The notes under the pieces were generated by a model, which was not told the origin of the DNA, searched no databases, and saw nothing but the letters and a program-made list of their open reading frames with translations. DNA of 64,000 nucleotides from Aquatica leii (Eukaryota > Arthropoda > Insecta > Coleoptera > Lampyridae). Every line of letters starts with the position of its first letter. The first letter of the stretch is position 1. Below are positions 56,634-64,000 of this stretch, piece by piece. The stretch covers positions 259,033,177-259,097,176 of the forward strand of contig CM069432.1 in assembly GCA_035610365.1 (NCBI GenBank), in the 5' to 3' direction. A program made the position numbers and the translations under genes.

Positions 56634-58710
56634 GCTGTCGTTATCGTTCAGGTAGTTGTAAAGATCTTCCTGATACAGCAATGCTGTTAGAGAATGATAC
56701 ACGGAGCAAGCGTACCACGTTACTAATGTGTATCTTGAACTTAAATTTTCTACATCGAACTTACTGAGTACTGACGTTTTATGTCTGTAAATAACCACTT
56801 CCAGCTTTAGGCAGTTTCGGACTTAAAGACCTAAGACATTTAGGCACTTGACATTTGACCCAAATTTAGCAAATAAAATGCAATAGTACAGAAAATATTT
56901 TATTTATCTTATAGAAACTGAATTTAGCCTGTTCTCTTCTTCTATGGTATATCTTAAGTAATTCTTTACTCTGTCTAGCGTTTGAGACGACCGTTCTGCC
57001 GAGCAGTTTGACACTGGTGTATACATTCAAAAAGCCTTTTTCCGATATTTGTATAGCTTCAGTGACGATAAGTCAATAACCTTATTCGAGGACAAATGAA
57101 CTCGCAGAAGTAAACACTCGAACGTTTCAATACATTCAAAAGGTCTTTTCCGATATTTGCATAGCTTCAATGACGATAACTCAATAAGGTTATTCGAGGA
57201 CAAATGGATTTGTTTAGATTCCACACGATGTAGTTTCCTAAAAAAAGTCAAACTTTTCACTTAACTCCTCATAAGCAGATCCGCATCTCCGTAGTTCTGC
57301 AATCAGCTTGTTTATAATGACGTTAAAAGTGGTAACTCTGAATCTGTCTCAGCCAGAGAATTCGGTCTTCTTTTAGTTGATTTCGTCGCATTGGAGTTTA
57401 CGCTGCATGTGCAAGTCGCATGTACCTATAGTTATTTTTATTGGGTTTTTTAATAGCTTTGAACTCATAATGATCAATGTACCAGGTTTCCGTAAGTCTT
57501 CTAGATATGTTACCAAGGTGTTAAAGCTCAACGATCATACCCATGTCGATATTTACAGATTGCAGAGACTTGCTCATTTTGTAGATACTTTTCAAGATGT
57601 CATTCCAAAAAAGAGCCAGAAAGCAAGTTTCTATGCAATTTAATGAGTAGATGGATTTTCACTTGCTTCATTTTCAATTATTTGAAGAGCTGCTTTGATC
57701 TCATCCCAGGAGCAACTTCAGCAGGTGTCAGCAGACCATCTTTTGTCTGAGAAAGACCTTTGACGACTGCTAAATTTGGCTTCAGTTTCGACAGCAAAAT
57801 TTTCCATCTGTATGTCGACACCGAAAAAAATTGTACAATGACTGCAAAATACCGAAGAAAGATATAGCAGCTTGACAAGACTCGACCGCACATGATCCAA
57901 CAAGATTTAGCGAGTGAGTAAAACAGAGAACAAAAACTATCAGTAGATTCACTTGTTTTATTCTCGCTTGAAGACCGACATATATGCACACCTGAGATAA
58001 TGCTGGCGTTGCCATAAGACTGGCCCCGGCAATTGGCGAAGTCCAAGTCGTGATTTTTCCATGTCTCTAGGACGATTTTAGTTAAATCTTCTGCTGTATT
58101 TCTACGATTTGGAATAAATCTCAAAAATAGTTTGAGACGACATTTGTCTTCACACATATCTCATTCTAAAAGAAAGTTAAAGATGTTAGAAGTAGTCAAC
58201 AAAAATGGAGAAATATTTGTGACCTCACAACAGCCACAAGGCACCTTAAAAGCCAATACCAGTATTTTATTCCTTCTTCTGTTTGAAGAACAAGACTCTT
58301 GTCAATTCTACCGCAAGCATTATTTGTTGTTAACAGTGTCGCACATGCTGACCTGTATTCGTCTGAATTCTTATGTTCCTTCATTCTATGAATTGCGTTT
58401 TGTCCAGTCGTTGAATGTTTCATTATCTAGCGATCCCGATTTTCCAAACATCTTACAAGAGGCGCAAAACATGGCACCTTTGCTCTTCGAAAACACGAGC
58501 CAAGGTCGAGGTTGAAAATTACCATTGCTCAACGCTAAAAAGTGACAGTGATAGATACCTGGTTTTATATGCATACTGTTCATATTGACGCTTTGAAGAA
58601 GAAAAATCGGTATCAATATTTTGTTTCACGCCACTTGGGAAAATCGTTACACTTAAAGATCGAATTGCAAAATACGCGTCCGCATGCGATTCAGATCTAG
58701 ACGATGATAA
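56634..58710 (-). pseudogene. hAT-B transposase remnant, copy 3
   Basis: The best preserved hAT-B copy. On the minus strand: a TTF-type zinc finger near 58,560-58,450 (P-W-L-V-F-S-K-S-K-G-A-M-F-C-A-S-C-K-M-F-G region), DUF4371/RNase H-like pieces at 58,160-57,680 (L-D-F-A-N-C-R-G-Q-S-Y-G-N-A), and a C-terminal dimerisation part near 57,010-56,910 (C-S-A-E-R-S, K-N-Y-L-R). A Gly replaces the Asp usual in the Y-D-N-A box. The copy has many stops and frameshifts. Confidence 0.75.
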
Positions 58711-58714
58711 CAGC

Positions 58715-58945
58715 GCCTGGGGTCCCTATCACAACGCCAACTTCTCATAATGCCATCCGACTAATTTAAAGGTTCATAATGCCAACCGCGTTCACAAAGC
58801 CAACTCTCATCCTACAATCATAACAGCAACTTCAATTTCCGTTTATAACGCCAACCTCGATCATAACGCCAACTCTCAGCTTGCAATCATAACGCTACCC
58901 GTGGATCATAACGCCCACTAACAACTTTCTTTCATAACGTTGAAT
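58715..58945. repeat. Array of short cataacgccaac repeats, second copy
   Basis: About ten degenerate copies of (a)tcataacgccaac, aligned with the array at 46,530-46,740 and again directly upstream of the hAT-B transposase. Confidence 0.7.
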
Positions 58946-58979
58946 TTGTTTGTAAAACGCTCTTTTTCCTCTAGTGTAG

Positions 58980-60860
58980 ATACTCGTGAAAGAGTAGCTA
59001 TTTCTTGTCATGGTTTCGGACTTTGTGGAACATGCCGAGACACTATGGAAGTACTATACGTCACTGTCGCTCATTAACGTCCACAAGAAAAGGACTGACA
59101 TCTTATTTAATGTGTCCACTATACATGCGATTTATTGAACGTTACATTCCCATTATAACTATAGAGTTAAAAGTCCGAAAGCGATCGGCATCTTGTTGTT
59201 AACCTTGTTCAGGGTAGCAATAAAAAGTGCTTATGTGCTTTTGTTTAATTCTTTTCTTTCGTTGATCTTTTTAACTTTATAGAGGCATAGACGGGATCCA
59301 AGGAGGCTGCTGTTTGAAGATCCCGAAAGCCGGCGCGACTGGTGACTCGGGCGCTCAAGCGACGGAAGTATCTGGTGGAAGTAGTCGTGCTGTGGAAGTT
59401 CGGTGTTTGAAGCGAATGCTTTTTGAGCAGCAAAAGGCGTTCGCCGCCTTTATGTAAAACCAATGATCTGTTAACGAGGCTCTGTAGCTCGCAGTGCTGC
59501 TCTGTTCGCTACAGTAGCCCGCAGTACTAAATCGGAACCATCTCACCAACGAGACGACAGATCGTCCAATATGCACGTCATCTACTCCGACCGTCCTGTT
59601 ATTTGACTCGGTTACTCGTACTCTATCTTCCTCTGACGTTGATGTGTTCTGGAAAACCGCTACAAACTTTTCGACCCTCATCTTTCAGAGGCTGTAATAA
59701 TGTCCGGAGTAATGGCACAGTTTCCTGCAGCTACACAATCGTTGTGAACTATTGTGTCCCAGCCACTCTATCGAGCAGTTTGGAATTCTTAAAACGTCAG
59801 AAAATCCCGACTACAGTTTTCCGTTTACTCACTTCGCACGATATGGCTACGTTTCCACGGTTACCCTCCACGTCGTCGGAAAACTTCCACAGGAGACAAT
59901 AAGAAGGTCGTGTTTCTCTCGAATGTTCCAAAATTTGTTTACTAAATGTTTATGGAAATTGATCAAAGATGGTGCTTGGGCAACTCATGTTCACAGACCT
60001 AGAATGCCAAAATTTTGCAATTCGTTCCTGATACCGCGTTGCAGTCTAGTGTTTTTTTAAAGATGTACCCTAAAGACGTGCATTTGTTAAGAAAGATGGA
60101 TTGCAAATACCAGAGCGCTGCTAGATCCAGTCCTCTTGAATGCATTCGTTATTCTTGCGTGTCCGTTTCTGACTGCAATTTTTCAAAGATAATGTCCCTA
60201 ATCCTGGACAACAGAGAGCAAAGTTGTTATCACATGTATCTATGGTGTGAGACACTTTCGGTTATGAGTTGAGTTGTATAAACCAAGAGCAATTTAAAAA
60301 ACTAAATACCACAAATTAGTTTTTACGCTCCCCGTAGCGGCAACACACCTTCGTAGAGCAACTGGTCATAGAAGTCTTCAAGTCAGGATGAAGGTTTGGC
60401 TTACGTTTTGAATTCTAGATGTTGTATCTTCTTGCCTTTAAGTTTTTGCGACAGTCGTTCAATCTTGAAGTTTGGTTTCCGGGCGACCTTCTTCAAAAGA
60501 TTCTTAAAACTGTTTTTGTTTACCCATGGGTTCAACTATATGCTCGTTCCTTTTCCCTGGTCCGTGAATTTTTGGTTGACCGGCTTCCGAATAAATGCTT
60601 ACAGCAAGCTCTATTCCCTCGTCCGTATTAAAATTGTTGTCATCGTTCTGAATCTCTATCGCTTCCCTCTAGATTCCTGGCAAAATGTACCCGACTTTGG
60701 CAAGTGTCCTGGTTCCGTCAAAGCCTATTGCGCGTCCTGTGGTCTGGTAGTGTTGCGCTACTGCCGATTCCATGCTTTTCCTTCTCGTGTCTGCTATGAG
60801 CAGGGAATACTGTAAACTCTAGGATCTTGAAGTTTCTTTCTGAGTTTTTTGGTTTTCGGA
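58980..60860 (+). mobile_element. Gypsy-like element D, gag to protease, copy 3, broken
   Basis: This copy runs from a leader shared with 49,180-49,260, through the gag-like segment (59,290-60,060), to the protease region (about 60,190-60,420) and the following block ending near 60,860. It aligns with copies 1 and 2. It is a fossil with more than ten interruptions and no LTRs in sight. Confidence 0.6.
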
Positions 60861-60879
60861 ACCCATTTCTTATTTGACT

Positions 60880-61560
60880 GGTGGTATTATCTTCCAATGT
60901 TTTTTGAAAAAGAATGCCAAAGTTCAGCTTAATGATGGTAAAGTTAACATTTTCTGATCAAGATCGCCACCTTTTTACTGTAATTCTCCAGCCCTGATTT
61001 AAGAGTCTATACACACTAACGTCTGCTGGCTGGAGCATATGAGTAAAAAATTAGTTCCGTTAGCGTCGCAGAATTCACTTAAAGCAAGGGATATGTGATA
61101 TTTTATTTATTAAAGTTATTTGATATGTACTCAAAAAACGGGTCTATGGTCATCTACCCTTTCCCAGATTTTCCTAAAATCCATATTGGAGGCATATTTT
61201 GCACTAATGCCCTAGGACGCCAAATATACAAAAAAATTACAAACAAAAGACACTTTTCCTTCAGCATTAAACATAAGAAATACAGTTAGGTTTTCTTTTT
61301 CCTTCCCAGTTGTGATTACTAATTCTTTCAAACCTTTCGTGGCCAAAACTTTGCTCGTATTCGGTTAAGAGGAGAAACCCGGCTCGTCGTCATTAAAGAT
61401 CCTTCTCTGATTGATCATTATTTGCGTTGCATTGTACATTTCCAAGAAAAATTGTAGTTCCTGAAGCCATTTTTTACTAATTTCCTCCGCGACGACAATA
61501 CGAATTCGATTTATACCTTCAACTTCTCTAAGGGAAATTTCAGATTTCAACATTACACCT
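60880..61560 (-). pseudogene. pogo-type (CENP-B-like) transposase remnant
   Basis: On the minus strand the remnant shows R-I-F-N-D-D-E-P-G-F-S (61,400-61,368), where pogo transposases have R-I-F-N-x-D-E-x-G-F, then K-E-K-E-N-L-T-V (about 61,305), then an E-F-C-D-A-N-G-T-N stretch (61,080) and L-Q-P-A-D-V-S-V-Y-R-L-L (61,045-61,010), the pogo L-Q-P-x-D box. Several stops and frameshifts separate these. The N-terminal part is cut off where LINE sequence begins at 61,561. The family cuts at TA sites, but this copy is dead. Confidence 0.7.
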
Positions 61561-62318
61561 TGTTGTAATGATGGAAGCAAGTCAAGTAGCATAGACTGCA
61601 GATTAATGAACACAAGTCAATTACCGGGGAAAACAGACCGGGTATATACAACGTGCTGCGTGAAGAAACAATCTTTACTATGAAATCCGACTTCACAAAA
61701 AATTATAACATCTTAAGGAAATTTATAAAGTGATAATACCGTCACGAGACCGAGTGGACAAAAAACATTTACCCGAGCGCGGTTAAAGGAACTGTCTGGT
61801 ACGCAGATGGGGCCAAAAATGGCAACGGTACCGAAGCAGGAGTATATGAAGGCAGGCACCATGGAAAGCAATTTTTTCTGACCTTGGGTAAATATGCGTC
61901 CGCTTTTCAAGCTGATGTTGCTGTCATTGACTAGTGTGTCAGGAACATTATCGATTCAAAATCATACGCAAATGGTCCGATATCGATCATGTCTAACAGC
62001 CAAGCAGCACTACTGGCGCTAAGATCGCCAGTAATAAAATAAAAATTGATTATGGCATACATAAATAGCCTAGAAATATTGACAACTCGCCAACCAGTGT
62101 AGCTATTCTGGATACCAATAGACCAGAATGTAAAGAGAAACCTAATGGCGGACGCACTAGCTAAAAGAAACCAGATCCTATTGTCGGAACCGCTTACGAG
62201 TCCGGGAAAGAAACAATTCGCAGCAAACTTGCAGCGGAGCATAAAAAACTATGGAAAAACTCTTCAGGGAAAAGGCACACAAAACTCTTCGTTACAGAGC
62301 CACCATCAAACACTCAAA
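61561..62318 (+). mobile_element. Second fragment of the RNase H-bearing LINE
   Basis: The fragment aligns with 6,068-6,830 of the LINE inside Gypsy A: the end of RT, the linker and the RNase H domain. The RNase H part keeps D-A-L after M-A where the first copy has Asn, and it retains a short S-K-L-A-A-E-H stretch missing there. It has stops and frameshifts. It breaks off at 62,318 after cactcaaactg, without the zinc knuckle or 3' UTR. Confidence 0.8.
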
Positions 62319-64000
62319 CTGAAATTGAACTACAAGATAAATTTTAACAAACTGCAACAATCATTTAAAACAAAGTAAGCTTACTGCCATTAAACAAAAA
62401 AAAAAACAAGAAACTTCTAATACAATGTCTTCCATGCTTCTATACCATCACTCCTTATCTGAGTATTTCTTGTTTTTTTAAATTTTTTTCTTTCTGACTT
62501 TTTTTGTTTTTCAATTTTTCCTGCGTGTCTTTTGCTTCATAATATTCTTCATCTCAATACTTGTTTTTCCATGTTTACTTGCATACCTGTTTTAAAGTAG
62601 TAAGTTTTTTACATATACAGGGTATATCTGAAATACACATAATAAACAAATGGAAATTATTGATTATAACTATGCGATAAATGATGGGTGCAAATACTGT
62701 AAAATTCGTGAAACGTGTTGATCTATTGTGTTAATTATTGTTTTCTTTAATTTTCCATCATCTACAAAATCAATTGTTAATATAATAATTAAAGCAGATA
62801 GTAATGCTTATTTCTTAACATTATGACTGACCTAGCTTAACAAAATGTACTTTGTGTACACGATCACGTTTATCTTTGGTTGTAACCAGAACAAGACAAG
62901 ATAATTAAATGCAAAATTCAGCTTTCTTAGAACTAAGTTCGACAGTCTGATTTATTTCTGTCTCGATTTTTTAACAGATTTCTTTAGTTAGTGATACTGT
63001 TTTAATGTACGCTGTAGTGTAATTATAATTTCCACACCACACGTAGATTGTGGGTTGAGCAATATCTTAATAGACAATTGCTTTTAATAAACTTTATTTT
63101 GGCGTGTCTGCAAGGATTGGAGGTGTACTTCCTACCTACGAAGACCATCCCATGTATTAGGAACAGAAGAAGAATAAATCTTTTCAATAAAATCAAAACT
63201 TGAATATTTGATTTTCTTCAATGTATGTGCAGATATTGTAAATTGTAACCCAGTAAGGTGCTAATGTTTCCGAAACGTTTCATAACGTGTAATTTTTGCA
63301 ACAATTATGCGAGTCATGGGTTCGCATCTGTAGAGTTTCAGAGATGTTATTACTTTACATTTAAAGTGTCTTGCAGGTGACATGGAAATGTTTCCGAGTG
63401 CTGACTCCATAATATATCAGTTACGAAAATTAATGCAAGGTTGAAAGATTTGTACTTGCTATTTGTGACGAGCACCCTACTTCTTTCACGTGACCATCGC
63501 GAAATAAGTCTATTTGCTGCATAGACCACACGTACGTGACCAAAACCATTTCTTTCCATTTTGTTTCCAACAACGAGAGGGACACAATCTTTCAAATAAT
63601 GCCCGAGGTGTTTGTTATCGAATTCGCAACAACGTGTTCCTACAAAGGAAAGAAGGATAAGTTTAGGGTAGACGGCACTGCCGTGCTTTCTACTATAAAA
63701 GGTAAACTCGTTTGCTTTTATTTTTTTCTAGAAATTCTATATTGGTTGAATTCTTTCTAGAATCAGTGCAATCTCATTTTGAGGATCATCGAAATGAGGT
63801 ATTAAAAGCGACTGGTTTCGTGGTGCTAGATTACGCTTGAAACGACATTTAAAGAAAAATGTAGCTTAATGACATTGAATTATATACATACACCTTTTTC
63901 ATATTTGTTTAGTTTTATTGGTTCCTTTTGGTACCGATTTTGTATGTGTTAAATATACATATATTAAACATTTTTATTGTGTTGACTTTTCCCCCCATGT
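62319..64000. other. Unassigned AT-rich end of the window
   Basis: No transposon was recognised. A plus-strand frame at 63,536-63,700 (F-V-I-E-F-A-T-T-C-S-Y, V-D-G-T-A-V-L-S-T-I-K) is followed by GGTAAACTCG, a possible splice donor, and the stretch is GC-richer than its surroundings. It might be a host exon, but the opposite strand is also open, so I cannot decide. Confidence 0.3.

Overview
This 64 kb window looks like transposon-rich, AT-rich insect nuclear DNA. Almost everything recognisable is a mobile element of an insect-typical kind: Ty3/Gypsy LTR elements, an RNase H-bearing LINE with a DUF4780 domain, a Jockey LINE, ZMYM/TTF-type hAT transposons, a Helitron, mariner/DD41D/pogo elements and a MULE. 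No rRNA, tRNA or CRISPR array was found. The species cannot be named from the sequence. I see only one long ORF that does not look like a transposon (41,214-42,290) and one short exon-like segment with a splice donor (27,769-27,935).

Layout. 1,189-1,616 is a solo LTR with a 4-bp target duplication. About 1,690-9,900 is a broken Gypsy element (A) split by a LINE (about 3,240-7,190). About 10,540-13,150 (minus) is a broken Gypsy element whose pol is followed by a macro-domain (ADP-ribose glycohydrolase-like) segment. 15,050-20,240 is a satellite array with a higher-order repeat of about 940 bp. 21,309-24,850 is a hAT with TIRs and an 8-bp duplication. 25,552-26,500 is a mariner remnant. 29,147-35,071 (minus) is a second hAT with a Helitron (30,089-32,477) inserted in it. 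35,072-36,830 is a deleted Jockey LINE. 37,940-40,560 and 51,472-54,105 are two further copies of the macro-associated Gypsy family, without a visible macro segment.

From 41 to 61 kb there is a repeated order of parts. The ORF and its 3' flank, a third hAT family (minus), an array of short repeats and a Gypsy gag/protease block lie at 41.2-47.5 kb and again, in the same order, at 55.9-60.9 kb. A partial extra copy of the hAT/repeat/gag part lies at 47.5-51.4 kb. A nearly intact Tc1/mariner DD41D element (42,871-44,194) has inserted into the first copy. The end of the window holds a pogo remnant, a second fragment of the LINE and unassigned AT-rich DNA.

The best candidates for something new are the macro domain attached to a Gypsy pol, arrays of heat-shock-factor-like sites (alternating TTC and GAA at 2-bp spacing) at the start of this family's LTRs, and an unrecognised ORF whose duplicate differs mostly at silent sites.
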